Shown piece by piece: positions 1-11,497 of a stretch of DNA of 64,000 nt (positions are counted from its first letter, which is position 1; each line of letters begins with the position of its first letter). The DNA is from Marinobacter zhejiangensis (lineage in GTDB: Bacteria > Pseudomonadota > Gammaproteobacteria > Pseudomonadales > Oleiphilaceae), in the NCBI RefSeq assembly GCF_900114775.1, contig NZ_FOUE01000002.1, forward strand, positions 397,857 through 461,856, read 5' to 3'. The notes under the pieces are model-generated. The model was not told the origin of the DNA. It was given only the letters and a program-made list of their open reading frames with translations, and made no database searches. The position numbers and the translations under genes are program-made.

Positions 1-193
1 AACCGGCCGGAACCCCCGTTACTGGCGAGATCTGGATTTGGCGGCGTGGAAGGATGGCGAAGGGTTGGAGCTGCTCCAGCGCCAGCGGGAATATCCTTGG
101 GGCCAGCGGGTATGCAAGCTCACCCCGAAACTCGGGCAGATCGACATGGGCACTTACCGGCAGCAACGCCCGGCGACAGCGAGCGCGATATAG
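1..193 (+). CDS. C-terminal tail of a duplicated two-helix membrane protein gene (partial)
   Basis: This is the last 64 codons of a gene that begins left of the window and ends with TAG. The reading frame was set by comparison with the complete copy downstream, whose C-terminus it matches: both carry the segments NPRYWRDLDLAAWKDGEGLE and CKLTPKLGQIDM. By eye the first 150 bases differ from the downstream copy at a single position, whereas the final 45 bases differ at about eleven. The function is unknown. What is seen is a soluble, charged, Trp- and Arg-rich C-terminal segment. It shows that the complete gene that follows is one unit of a tandem duplication. Confidence 0.85.
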   Translation, partial: TGRNPRYWRDLDLAAWKDGEGLELLQRQREYPWGQRVCKLTPKLGQIDMGTYRQQRPATASAI

Positions 194-206
194 AGGAGTG
201 CCCCCT

Positions 207-428
207 GTGTCAGTCCTTCCCGCCGAATGCGGCGCGAGACCTCCTGGTAACGAATGCCGTAATGGCCATCATCCTGTTTCTCCGACTACTTGGGGGCAAG
301 AGCAGGGGGCGGGCCATTATGAATACTGGCCGGGATCACTGGTTCGTTCGGTTTAGAAACGAGTGGTCTTTGACACCAATGCACAGCCTGATTCGCCCTA
401 TTGGTATTTCACTGAGGTAAGTACATGA
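207..428 (+). pseudogene. Short ORF interrupted by an in-frame TAG, between the two copies
   Basis: A GTG start lies 8 nt after a GAGGAG ribosome-binding site. The frame reads MSVLPAECGARPPGNECRNG, continues to ...HYEYWPGSLVRSV, hits TAG at 354-356, and then carries on in the same frame with KRVVFDTNAQPDSPYWYF before ending at TGA 426-428. That stop overlaps the ATG of the next gene (ATGA), as expected of a translationally coupled upstream gene. The text after the TAG looks like normal coding sequence with an aromatic-rich C-terminus. The likeliest reading is a gene of about 73 codons broken by a nonsense mutation. A sequencing error, readthrough or two separate peptides are alternatives. I do not recognise the family. 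Confidence 0.5.
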
Positions 429-1498
429 ATAATGAGCGGGAAGAGTCCTTATTTCTCGGTACGGCTTTCAGGGCGGCAGCTATCGGACCTTTACCTGAAA
501 GCCAGAAGAATCGGATCCGGCTCGGCGAAGAATTACAGCCCACCGGTGTCTATGCCCAGCTTATTCCTTATCACCGCACAATTCTGGATGTAGAAGCCCT
601 TCAGGAAAACGAGCGAAATGATCCTGAGTTTAGAAATAGGGACTGGTGGTGGGATCATCAATGTATTCGGTTTTTGAATGGTAAAGTTGGCCTTAAAGTT
701 TTGCTCTTGGCAATACCATTCATTTGGATGCTTACATTACTTTTTAGTGGGCTTGCGGGTATCGGATTTGGAGTACTTCAGTTATCTAACGTTTTTGGTG
801 TTCCTGCTGTGTTGTGTGGGTTGCTTCTTATTGTTCTCGTGCCAGCATGGCTGTTTTTTGCGTTTTGGGTGATTCCCCCAACTACCAACTGGATCATGGG
901 CACGGGGATGGGCTTTCTTCTCAAGCCGTTTGAAAAGAGTCTCGGTAACAAGCTGGATAAAACCTTGGAAGACGGCTGCAGCGAATTTAACCGGCTCATT
1001 GGTCAGGTTCGCCTTGCTCTGGGAAGGGGGCGCACTTTCGAGGCGCCTTTTGTGGAGTTTGATGCTTACGTCGAACGGGTGATTCAGCAGGGCGGTATTT
1101 TTTACCGGCTGATGCTGGTGCATCGCTATACCCAGAAAATCTTCAACAAGACTTCCTTCAGTTCAATCGAAGCTGAAAAATACGAAGTACAGGCCCTGTG
1201 GGACATGCTGCAATGCTATATGGACGTGACCCAGCCCTTGCCAGATACGCCCCGTTTGGAACCCTTCCGCCACCTGGACCCGGTTACCGCTGAGTACGAC
1301 CAGACAACCGGCCGGAACCCCCGTTACTGGCGAGATCTGGATTTGGCGGCGTGGAAGGATGGCGAAGGGTTGGAGCTGCTCCAGCGCCAGCGGGAATACC
1401 CTTGGGGCCAGCGGGTATGCAAGCTCACCCCGAAACTCGGGCAGATCGACATGGACACATACCGGGAGCAACGCCCAGTAACGGCAAGTGTGATTTAG
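425..1498 (+). CDS. Two-helix membrane protein of unknown function (complete copy)
   Basis: This 357-residue protein has no recognised family. Residues about 85-118 and 125-155 form two long hydrophobic helices separated by a short loop, so the N-terminal 80 residues and the C-terminal 200 residues probably lie on the same side of the inner membrane. The C-terminal part is rich in charged and aromatic residues and includes a segment almost identical to the truncated copy at the left edge of the window. The ATG overlaps the TGA of the preceding interrupted ORF. The stretch around 661-840, encoding the helices, is only about 40% G+C by hand count, well below its neighbours, suggesting a mosaic or transferred 5' half. 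A role in a polymorphic toxin or secretion-associated array is possible from the duplication pattern but not shown. Confidence 0.8.
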   Translation: MNNEREESLFLGTAFRAAAIGPLPESQKNRIRLGEELQPTGVYAQLIPYHRTILDVEALQENERNDPEFRNRDWWWDHQCIRFLNGKVGLKVLLLAIPFIWMLTLLFSGLAGIGFGVLQLSNVFGVPAVLCGLLLIVLVPAWLFFAFWVIPPTTNWIMGTGMGFLLKPFEKSLGNKLDKTLEDGCSEFNRLIGQVRLALGRGRTFEAPFVEFDAYVERVIQQGGIFYRLMLVHRYTQKIFNKTSFSSIEAEKYEVQALWDMLQCYMDVTQPLPDTPRLEPFRHLDPVTAEYDQTTGRNPRYWRDLDLAAWKDGEGLELLQRQREYPWGQRVCKLTPKLGQIDMDTYREQRPVTASVI

Positions 1499-1568
1499 GG
1501 AAATCTCGTGAGAAGGCTGCTCTTCAAGCTCCGCGTCAGGGCAAAGGCCTCACCGATAAAGGAAGCGC

Positions 1569-4177
1569 TCAAAATTCTACGTCAGCCACCTGCGCAAAAC
1601 ACACCAACCGCTGCCCAACAATATCGCCACAAAGGCTGAGGGGGCGTTTGGCGAGGTCGTACAGCTCTACGGTGCCCGGAGGAATGTCGTCGATGTTTTC
1701 GGGCAGCAGCTGCACAGTCGAAGCGAAGCGGGCGAGGTGGTCTGGGTGGTAGTGGCACTGGCCATCCTCCGGGAACAGCGCTATGTAAGCAATGCCGGTC
1801 TCTACCAGGTCCTGGAAGAAGTGAGAGCCGTAAGACAGGTCTGGCACCATGGCGCCGGAGGCTTCGGCCACTTCCACCAGTGCGGTGATGCCTGCAATAT
1901 CCGCAAATCGTACCGGAACTCCCAGTTCCGGGCTGCTGGTTCCCCATCGGCCTGGGCCGATCAGCATCACTTTCTGTCCAGCCGGTGTTTTGCGCACAAG
2001 CTCCCTGATGACACCTGCAACCCGGTAGCGGGCCTGCTGGCTCAGCTGGGCGTAGGTTGTTGCGTTCACCCGGATGACTCGTTTAATCGTCAGGTTAAGG
2101 TTGCCCCCCATGAAATGACCTTCACTGCGGAACAGCACTTGTCTGCTAGGGAGCGCGTCAGGGATAGCGGCAGGCGTGGAGTCCCCGACGGTGGCCAGCG
2201 GGCGGCATTGCACCAGGTTGAACGAGGGGCTGCCGCGCTCGCCAATATGGACAGTGAATTCCACATCGACCGTGTGCTGGTAGACGGTTTCGAGGGTGTT
2301 GAGCAGCCGCTGGACCCTGCCGGTAAAGTCGGTTCGCCGTGCTAGCGGCTGAAACGTTAGGCGCCATACCGGTGCAGGTAAGCCCAGCTCACGGGCCCGC
2401 TCGCTGGCATCACGGTCAGGCTCGGCAAGCTGCTCCAGGGGAAGGTCGCTCGTGACCTCGCACAGGCGGCTCAGGGGCAGGGTTTCCAGGCCGTTTCCGG
2501 CGGTATCGAGCACATCGACGAGATGCTGGGAGAAACGGTAGCGTTCGTCGTCGTTGCGAAAGGGGCGCCTTGAGGGATAGTCGAGGGCCATGACACAGGC
2601 ATGGTCTCCTTCGATCCGGTCGACCGCACGGGTGCCCAGTCCCAGCACCATCCGCACCATGCCCGCCGCAGGGTCCATGTCCCCGTCCCAAGCAAAGGTA
2701 TTGCGCGACACCCCCACACCGGCGGCGTCCGGCAGGTAATATTGGCCGTGAAATCGGCCGTTGACCCGCTGTACCAGCAAGGCCATGGGCTCTTCCCGTT
2801 CATCCAGTCCACGCTGGCGGCGGTAGACCAGGGCATCTTCACTCATGGTAGAGGCATAGACCTGGCGAATGGCATCCTCCAACGCGGCCAGTCGCTGCTC
2901 AGGGCTGCCCTGGTTGACCAGGAAGATGCTGTCGTACTTGCCAGCAAACGCGCTGCCGAAGCTGTCTTCCTGCAGGCTGCTTGAGCGAACCAGGATAGGG
3001 TACTGACCATAGTGGTCGAGCAGGCGCCCCAGCTCGGACCGGTACTCCTCTGGAAATTGCCCATTCAGGATGCCCTGCTGAAGTGTCGGGGCTTCACTCA
3101 GATAGCCGTCCGTCGAGCGCTGGCGCATGAGGGCGGGCCATAGGTTGTTGTGAACCAGGAACGCGTAATAGACATCGGTGCCGAGAAAGCTGGAATCATG
3201 GGGTTCCAGGTGCTGGGACCAAAGCTCCGGGTCGGTCTGCAGGAGAATGCTTCGGGCCAGCAGCATGCCAGTGGCCTTGCCGCCAATGTATCCGCTACCG
3301 ACCATCCGGCTGCGGATCGCCAGCAGCTCATCCTGCTGCAGGTACTGAATCGCCAGCGCCAGTATCCCGGGGTCGCGGCTGATCAGGACTCGTAATACCC
3401 GTTCACGAACGTCGTGGCAGGCGGGGCTGTCCGCCGGGGTTTCTGCCAACTCCATAAACAGGCGGTCCCAGTAATCGAGCAGGGGCTGAGGCTGGGGTTC
3501 TTCTTGCTCGATGGCGGCCTGCAATCGGGTGGCATCGCTACTGTCGGTTACTGGGCGAAAAAGGCCGTTATCTTCCCGGTGGGGCAGAAACATGGTCGGT
3601 GATTGCCGGCGCCAGACCTTGATGGGCTGGATTTGGACATTGTCTCCGGCGCGGTGTACGTCCACCAGGACCTGGGTGGTTTCGCGGATGCGGTCCAGAG
3701 TGGTGTGTGAATGGCGTGAGGGGTGGAGGGCAAACCAGGCAACTGTATCCAGCTTGAACAGGAACGGGCAGACGACCCTGAAAAAGTGGCCCACCATGGC
3801 ATCTGTGGCCCAGGCATCCAACAAGTCGCTGAGGCAATCGCAGATGTAGAAGGCGCCGTGGCCGTGCTCCTCAATCAGCCGCCAGACCTGGCCGGTAAAG
3901 GCCTCAAATCCATCGAGGGCATTCAAGTCCACGCGAAGGACGTTACTGTCACTGGTGACGAGAGGGGGGTGTTGACCAAAGCGGAGGTAGATGATGCGGC
4001 GACCAGCGTTGGCCGCCGCGGTGATGAAGGGCGTGACGAAGCGGCGATAATCATCGATGTCCCGCACCCGCCACACCACATTATCACCAATGCGCAGGCT
4101 ATCCAGAACCTGGTCCAGCCCCTCATGGCCGGTGGATACCCGGTCGGCGGAGGGGTCGGTTCTGGCTGCGCCGGTCA

Positions 4178-4178
<1 letters not shown>
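1569..4178 (-). CDS. KaiC-like / PEP-synthase nucleotide-binding domain fusion protein
   Basis: This 869-residue protein opens with a RecA/KaiC-like segment (about residues 15-240). It has the lead-in STGHEGLDQVLDSLRIGD, but the expected GxxGxGK[ST] P-loop is replaced by a sequence with no Lys-Ser/Thr, so this domain probably does not hydrolyse ATP. From about residue 290 it matches the ATP-binding half of pyruvate phosphate dikinase / PEP synthase: GYIGGKATGM, ILVRSSSLQEDSFGSAFAGK, and a late VQCRPL motif. The phosphohistidine swivel domain (TSHAA-type motif) and the PEP/pyruvate barrel are absent; instead there is a further C-terminal domain of about 190 residues with GPGRWG and SHFFQDLVE. 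It is therefore not a PEP synthase. The ATG overlaps the gdhA stop as TGATG, implying coupled translation. A regulatory or phosphotransfer role tied to nitrogen/carbon metabolism is inference only. Confidence 0.85.
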
Positions 4179-5536
<1,358 letters not shown>

Positions 5537-5750
5537 TCAGGGTTGAGAAATGGAAATGGGTAAGGGTAAAAACGTAGTGCAAAACCATTCAATTGCACCA
5601 TAAGAGTGCAGTGGTTTGCAAGTGGTACGTTAGTTCACTATTGGTCCTGAAGCCCCGGGGTAGGGAAGTTCTCGGCCAGGCAATGGTGGTGCTGATACAC
5701 TGGGCTGAGCGTTTTCGATCTTTAACTGTTCATTTGAAGGGCCGGTCATT

Positions 5751-6191
5751 ATGCAATATCTCCACACTATGGTTCGAGTACACGACCTCGAAAAGTCCCT
5801 GCATTTCTACTGTGATCTGCTGGGGCTGAAGGAAGTCAGCCGAAAAGATAGTGAAGCTGGTCGGTTCACACTGGTGTTCCTGGCAGCCCCGGGAGATGAG
5901 GTCGGGGTGGGAGAAAGCAGGGCGCCGATGGTCGAGCTGACCTATAACTGGGATACCGAGGAATACACCGGCGGCCGTAACTTCGGGCACTTGGCGTATC
6001 GTGTGGATGATATCTATGCCCTGTGCGAGCACCTGCAGGCCAACGGGGTCACCATTAATCGTCCTCCCCGGGATGGGCATATGGCGTTTGTCCGCTCGCC
6101 CGATGGCATATCCATAGAGCTGTTGCAGGCAGGAGAGGCCTTGCCGCCGAGCGAGCCATGGATCAGCATGGAAAACACCGGCACCTGGTGA
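5751..6191 (+). CDS. gloA: Lactoylglutathione lyase (glyoxalase I, VOC family)
   Basis: Glyoxalase I isomerises the hemithioacetal of methylglyoxal and glutathione to S-lactoylglutathione. The 146-residue protein shows the expected two βαβββ modules. The N-terminal module begins [17 protein letters not shown] with metal-ligand His5, followed by [11 protein letters not shown]; the second has [10 protein letters not shown] with the ligand His and ends with [11 protein letters not shown] carrying the ligand Glu. It is slightly longer than the classical 135-residue enzyme, with a C-terminal extension. It is transcribed away from gdhA and stands alone before the next gene. A related VOC enzyme cannot be excluded, but the NWDTE and DPDG-type motifs favour GloA. 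Confidence 0.85.
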   Translation: MQYLHTMVRVHDLEKSLHFYCDLLGLKEVSRKDSEAGRFTLVFLAAPGDEVGVGESRAPMVELTYNWDTEEYTGGRNFGHLAYRVDDIYALCEHLQANGVTINRPPRDGHMAFVRSPDGISIELLQAGEALPPSEPWISMENTGTW

Positions 6192-6324
6192 TGAACACCT
6201 GCTATCCGGGTTATGGGTGTGGGTTATATTTGCGATAAGATGAACCGGAATTGGCAATCGTTTGAGCCTGATTGGTCAGGATGACCAAGGGCACTACCGC
6301 ATATTGACGCAAAAGGAATTTGCA

Positions 6325-7653
6325 ATGGATGAATGGCAAGGATGCCTGAGCCCCTCCTGCCAGGTGGCATTGATCAACGCCCGGAAAAATGTTGAGCACC
6401 GCGGTGGCTATGCCATCACAGTGGAAGATTTCCTGCTGGCGTTGCTGGACACCGAATCCCGCCTTCTTAGCCACTTGAAAGCTCACGGTGTGGATCACGA
6501 CGAGCTGACCCGAACGATTCAGTGTGAGCAGCCGATTGTCAGCACGTTGGCTGGAGAAGGGCTGCTCTCTTCGCAGTTGGTGTATTGGTTTGCGATGGCG
6601 CGTGAGCAGGTCGGGGAGGCCTGGCTTGACTGGCCGCTCTTGATGGATGTGCTGGTCCACAAGGCGGATCGTCTTCAGGGCAAGGCCTACGTGGCGGTGC
6701 TGGAGCAGGTCCCCCGTTGGCACCTGAATCAGGAGCCAGGGTTCGGGTCGTCACCTATAGGTTCCACTCCTTCTTCGGTTCCAGTGGTGGTTACTGATAG
6801 TGACTGGCTGATGCTGGCGGAGGATGTTGCCGTGTCCATGATGGCGTCGCCAAGCGCTGTTTTCTGGCTGAGTGGGAGCCGTGGGGCGGGAAAAACGACT
6901 TGGCTGCAATCGCTGATACCACTGCTTCAGTATGGCTGTATCACTGTTGACCTGCGCCGGGAATCGGAGGTGATGGCGTCCGATGCGACCGTCATGCCTG
7001 TTGACCAGGCTGAGCCGCCGGCACTGATATTGGACAATGTCAGTCCACGGGAGTTGCTTGGGTTTCTGGCCGACGAATGTCACATGGCACGCCATATTGT
7101 CTTGGGGTTTCCCGGCCCGTTACTGATGATAAGCGCGGGGGATGAGCAAGAGCTGGGTTATGCAGCGGAGCTGGAGCGTCAGTTAGGCAGACCGCTGGAG
7201 TGCTTTGTCCTGCCTGCTGCCAATGAAAGCCAGCTGCTGGCAGTCGCTACGGCCCATCAGCCAAGGATTGAGAAGCGCTGGAAAGTGGAGTTAACCCTGG
7301 CATCCATCAAGTATCTGGCCAGTTCAATGGTGGCTCTTGTCAGCACGCCGGGCCAGCTGTTGGCAGTGTTGGAGCGTGCCGCAGCCCGGGTGGCCCTGTT
7401 TGCCCAACGGGGGCCGCTGGATAGCCTGCGACTTGCCGGGGAGTTGGATTCATTGAAGCGGCAGCAATTGGTCGCCCTGGCCCGGCAGCATGAGGGGGTG
7501 GACCTGGAACGGCCGATGAAGCGGTTGTCGCTGGAGTTGGCAGCGTCGGAGATTGGCTGGCATGAGCGTAAGGCGGCAGGTCATCTTCGGCGGGTTCTGG
7601 TGGATGATGTTGTTAAAGAGTTGAGAGTGGAGCGTAGTTGGGGGCGAGCGTGA
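6325..7653 (+). CDS. Clp N-terminal-domain protein with a single short AAA module
   Basis: This 442-residue protein begins with a Clp-N-like double repeat (residues about 8-130: LSPSCQVALINARKNVEHRG, ITVEDFLLALLDTESRLLSHL). That fold serves as substrate or adaptor docking in ClpA, ClpB and ClpV. It is followed by a P-loop domain with Walker A GSRGAGKTT at about 184-192 and a Walker B-like ALILDN at 233-238. There is no second AAA domain and no ClpP-binding loop, so it is not a complete unfoldase. I prefer ATG 6325, which has an AAGGA site 7 bases upstream, over an in-frame TTG 63 bases earlier. The C-terminal 200 residues resemble an AAA lid but are not diagnostic. Its partner and function are unknown. 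Confidence 0.7.
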   Translation: MDEWQGCLSPSCQVALINARKNVEHRGGYAITVEDFLLALLDTESRLLSHLKAHGVDHDELTRTIQCEQPIVSTLAGEGLLSSQLVYWFAMAREQVGEAWLDWPLLMDVLVHKADRLQGKAYVAVLEQVPRWHLNQEPGFGSSPIGSTPSSVPVVVTDSDWLMLAEDVAVSMMASPSAVFWLSGSRGAGKTTWLQSLIPLLQYGCITVDLRRESEVMASDATVMPVDQAEPPALILDNVSPRELLGFLADECHMARHIVLGFPGPLLMISAGDEQELGYAAELERQLGRPLECFVLPAANESQLLAVATAHQPRIEKRWKVELTLASIKYLASSMVALVSTPGQLLAVLERAAARVALFAQRGPLDSLRLAGELDSLKRQQLVALARQHEGVDLERPMKRLSLELAASEIGWHERKAAGHLRRVLVDDVVKELRVERSWGRA

Positions 7654-7735
7654 CCGAGCCTCCTAAGGCTTTTCTTGCAACGGGGATGCCTCCGGGTCAC
7701 TATTGGCCAACCTAATAGCTGTAGGAGAAACAGGG

Positions 7736-8113
7736 GTGCAAGACCTCGAACTGTACATCCGGGATTTGGAGCCTGGCCAACTGGTCCAATGGCTCAGTCA
7801 ACACCTGGATGGCCTGGATCTTGATGATTCCGGTGCAGGCGTGGCGGCCTTTAAGGGCACAGGGTACTTCAAGCATGCCAAGGTCAGGGTAAGTGTCTAC
7901 CCTCAGGCCAATGGCAAGCGTTATACCTGTGTTGTGCTGGAGGGCGAAGAGTTGCCCTGGAGCCAGGATCTGGAGTGCGCGCGTAGCGCCTGGCGGACAT
8001 TGGACAATGAGGTTCGCTGTAGCCCCGGTGGCTGGAAGGAAGGCGACTCGCTTGAAGAAGACAAGTGGTGGCGGATTGATCAGCGTGGTGAGATGCTGGT
8101 GGTCTGGAGCTGA
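7736..8113 (+). CDS. Small conserved-looking protein of unknown function
   Basis: This 125-residue soluble acidic protein starts at GTG 7736, where a TAGGAG site lies about 7 bases upstream; longer in-frame starts lack such a site. It begins MQDLELYIRDLEPGQLVQWL and ends WWRIDQRGEMLVVWS. There is no signal peptide or transmembrane helix, and I do not recognise the family. It follows the Clp-N/AAA gene by 82 bases on the same strand and precedes a strong terminator, so the two may be co-transcribed. Codon use matches its neighbours. Confidence 0.65.
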   Translation: MQDLELYIRDLEPGQLVQWLSQHLDGLDLDDSGAGVAAFKGTGYFKHAKVRVSVYPQANGKRYTCVVLEGEELPWSQDLECARSAWRTLDNEVRCSPGGWKEGDSLEEDKWWRIDQRGEMLVVWS

Positions 8114-8125
8114 CGGCGGGAACAA

Positions 8126-8161
8126 AAAAAGGGGAGTGGCACAGGCCGCTCCCCTTTTTAT
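8126..8161. terminator. Bidirectional terminator between convergent genes
   Basis: A GGGGAGTGG...CCGCTCCCC stem with one G·U pair and a short loop is flanked by A-runs on the left and T-runs on the right, so it can end transcription from both sides between the two convergent genes. Confidence 0.88.
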
Positions 8162-8177
8162 CAGGCGCTGGGCCTGA

Positions 8178-8711
8178 TTATTCGCTCAGAATGGATACGT
8201 TGTCTGCCTGAAGGCCTTTGTCCGCATCAACAACACTGAAACGAACCAGTTGGCCCTGGCGAAGAACCCGGCGGCCACGACCACGGATGGCTCGGAAGTG
8301 GACAAACACTTCGTCGCCATTGCTGCGAACGATAAAGCCGAAACCTTTCTTGACGTTGAACCACTTTACAGTGCCTTCTTCATCGCCTTCAGGGCCCTCG
8401 GCTTCGTAGTCGTCCTCATCGTCGTAGCTTTCCGCAAGGCGGCGGCTGCCGGTTGAGGTTTGCTTACGCTGGGCAAGGGTAAGAGTCAGGAAGCCAACGA
8501 GCCCAAACAGAACGAAGCTGATGACGTACGCCGCGATTCCCTGGGCGCTGCCCAGAACGAACGGGGCGTTGCTCGCCAATTCACTTGAACCGGATTGGGA
8601 GAGAATCTGGAAAACTTCCGGGGTAAAGGTCAGTAGTGCAAATGCGAGAATAAAGGGCGCAGGAATGGCGATCAGAATGGCAAGAACGATCGCTTTGGCT
8701 GGATTACGCAT
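8178..8711 (-). CDS. Membrane-anchored cold-shock-domain protein
   Basis: The C-terminal third (residues about 112-177) is a cold-shock domain with the nucleic-acid-binding motifs KGFGFI (RNP1, about 122) and VFVHF (RNP2, about 135). It is preceded by GTVKWFN and followed by GLQADNVSI. Unlike stand-alone CspA-type proteins of about 70 residues, it has two hydrophobic segments at about 7-29 and 55-80 and a very acidic linker (about 96-112, [16 protein letters not shown]). The topology would place the RNA-binding domain in the cytoplasm, tethered to the inner membrane. It is monocistronic, convergent with the preceding gene and divergent from slyX. The family is clear; the membrane tether and its purpose are inference from hydrophobicity. 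Confidence 0.88.
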   Translation of the reverse strand: MRNPAKAIVLAILIAIPAPFILAFALLTFTPEVFQILSQSGSSELASNAPFVLGSAQGIAAYVISFVLFGLVGFLTLTLAQRKQTSTGSRRLAESYDDEDDYEAEGPEGDEEGTVKWFNVKKGFGFIVRSNGDEVFVHFRAIRGRGRRVLRQGQLVRFSVVDADKGLQADNVSILSE

Positions 8712-8910
8712 TGACGCAAGAATCTCCGTTAATCAGATACTAACTAAAAACGCCGGTAATCACGTAACATTGAACACCGACAACTGAAGACAGCCAGCGA
8801 CCACCGAATCGGGAGGCTGCTGGCTGGAAAAGCGGCATCATACCAGATATCCGTTAGTGCTCCCAAAGTACCTTCCGTAATAACGTAAATTCCTGAATCG
8901 GATCACAGCC

Positions 8911-9129
8911 ATGAACACAGAACAGCTAGAAACACGTCTGGCAGAACTTGAGACACGTCTTGCTTTTCAGGACGACCTGATCAATACACTGAACGAACAG
9001 GTGGCGCGGCAGGAACTGGATATACGGGAGCTCTGGGACGCCAAGCGTCACCTGCACAGTGAGCTTAAGGCGTTGTCACCGTCCAACATAAAGCCGGAGC
9101 ATGAGGAAACGCCGCCGCCCCATTACTGA
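8911..9129 (+). CDS. slyX: SlyX family protein
   Basis: This is a 72-residue SlyX homologue. It is almost entirely an amphipathic heptad coiled coil (TRLAELETRLAFQDDLINTL NEQVARQELDIREL) followed by a proline-rich tail ending PPPHY, which is the family's hallmark layout. The cellular role of SlyX is not established. It faces dapE convergently with only 22 bases between them. Confidence 0.9.
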   Translation: MNTEQLETRLAELETRLAFQDDLINTLNEQVARQELDIRELWDAKRHLHSELKALSPSNIKPEHEETPPPHY

Positions 9130-9151
9130 GCGGCAGCGGGGCAATCGAGGT

Positions 9152-10348
<1,197 letters not shown>

Positions 10349-11377
10349 TCAGTTGTTGGCGTGCAGTTCTTCGTTCAGCTCGATGGCGGACTTGTTAGTC
10401 TTGCACTCAACGGCGCCAGTCTGGCTGTTACGGCGGAACAGCAGGTCCGGCTTGCCAGCCAGGTCTCTAGCCTTGACGGTTTCAACCAGCGTGTTGCTGT
10501 CGTCCAGCAGGGCAACCTTGGAGCCGGACGTAATGTACAGGCCGGCTTCTACTGTGCAGCGATCGCCCAGTGGGATGCCGATCCCGGCATTGGCGCCAAT
10601 CAGGCAGTTTTCACCAACGGAAATGATGATGTTGCCGCCGCCGGAAAGGGTGCCCATGGTGGAGCAGCCGCCGCCCAGGTCAGAACCTTTGCCAATGACA
10701 ACGCCGGCAGAAATACGACCTTCCACCATGCTGGTGCCTTCCGTGCCTGCGTTGAAGTTGATGAAACCTTCGTGCATGACGGTGGTGCCTTCGCCGACAT
10801 AGGCGCCAAGGCGGACGCGGGCGGTGTCAGCGATGCGGACACCGGCTGGGACAACGTAGTCGGTCATCTGCGGGAACTTGTCGACGGATTTCACTTCCAG
10901 AGTGCGGCCTTCGAGGCGAGCTTGCAGCTGACGCTCAGGCAGCTCGTTCAGGTCGATGGCGCCTTCATTGGTCCAGGCCAGGTTGGGCAGCAGGCCAAAA
11001 ATACCGTCCAGTTTCAAGCCGTGGGGCTTGGCGAGGCGGTGCGAAATCAGGTGCAGCTTGAGGTACACCTCGGGCGTAGAGGTTGACGCCTCATCGCTCT
11101 CCAGAACAGTGACGACAACCGGGCGCTTGCTGACCGCAGCCTTGCTGGCCAGTTGTGCCTGTGCTGACTCGCCAGCCTGCTCCAGAGCAGCGGCAAAGGC
11201 ATTGAGTTCGTCGGCGCTGACGGCCAGGGCCTGGTTGCCGCCCTGGTAGTTCAATGCGGCCTTGGCGGCATTGATGAGCGCGTCTGCAGGGCTGATGACT
11301 GGGCTTTGGTAAAAAACCTCCAGCCATTCGTTCTGGATATTCTGGGTGCCAATACCAATGCCAAAAGCAAAGCTCAT
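10349..11377 (-). CDS. dapD: 2,3,4,5-tetrahydropyridine-2,6-dicarboxylate N-succinyltransferase (long form)
   Basis: DapD transfers succinate from succinyl-CoA to tetrahydrodipicolinate, an early committed step of the succinylase branch of DAP synthesis. At 342 residues it is the long form typical of pseudomonads rather than the 274-residue E. coli type. The C-terminal half is a left-handed β-helix of hexapeptide repeats (VRLGAYVGEGTTVMHEGFIN, GIGIPLGDRCTVEAGLYI), and the N-terminal domain begins MSFAFGIGIGTQNIQNEWLE. It sits in a dap cluster with an ArsC-like gene upstream. Confidence 0.96.
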   Translation of the reverse strand: MSFAFGIGIGTQNIQNEWLEVFYQSPVISPADALINAAKAALNYQGGNQALAVSADELNAFAAALEQAGESAQAQLASKAAVSKRPVVVTVLESDEASTSTPEVYLKLHLISHRLAKPHGLKLDGIFGLLPNLAWTNEGAIDLNELPERQLQARLEGRTLEVKSVDKFPQMTDYVVPAGVRIADTARVRLGAYVGEGTTVMHEGFINFNAGTEGTSMVEGRISAGVVIGKGSDLGGGCSTMGTLSGGGNIIISVGENCLIGANAGIGIPLGDRCTVEAGLYITSGSKVALLDDSNTLVETVKARDLAGKPDLLFRRNSQTGAVECKTNKSAIELNEELHANN

Positions 11378-11497
11378 TGGAAGGATGCTCCTTGATTTAT
11401 AAGGTTGTCAGCGATGGGGCAAACCCGGGGGATTGCCCGCTTGATGTATTGAAATCCTGGCCGCGATCGAGGCGGTTTTCAGGCCGGAAATGACGGG

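Noticed and set aside
46..420. Plus-strand frame of 124 codons across the left-edge array
   Set aside because: It is out of frame with the duplicated tail that is confirmed by the second copy, and the same shadow frame recurs over that copy.
5593..5829. Plus-strand frame of 78 codons between gdhA and gloA
   Set aside because: It overlaps the gloA start out of frame, has no ribosome-binding site and no protein-like composition.
6262..6324. Upstream TTG start for the Clp-N/AAA protein
   Set aside because: No ribosome-binding site, whereas the ATG at 6325 has AAGGA at good spacing and starts right before the Clp-N domain.
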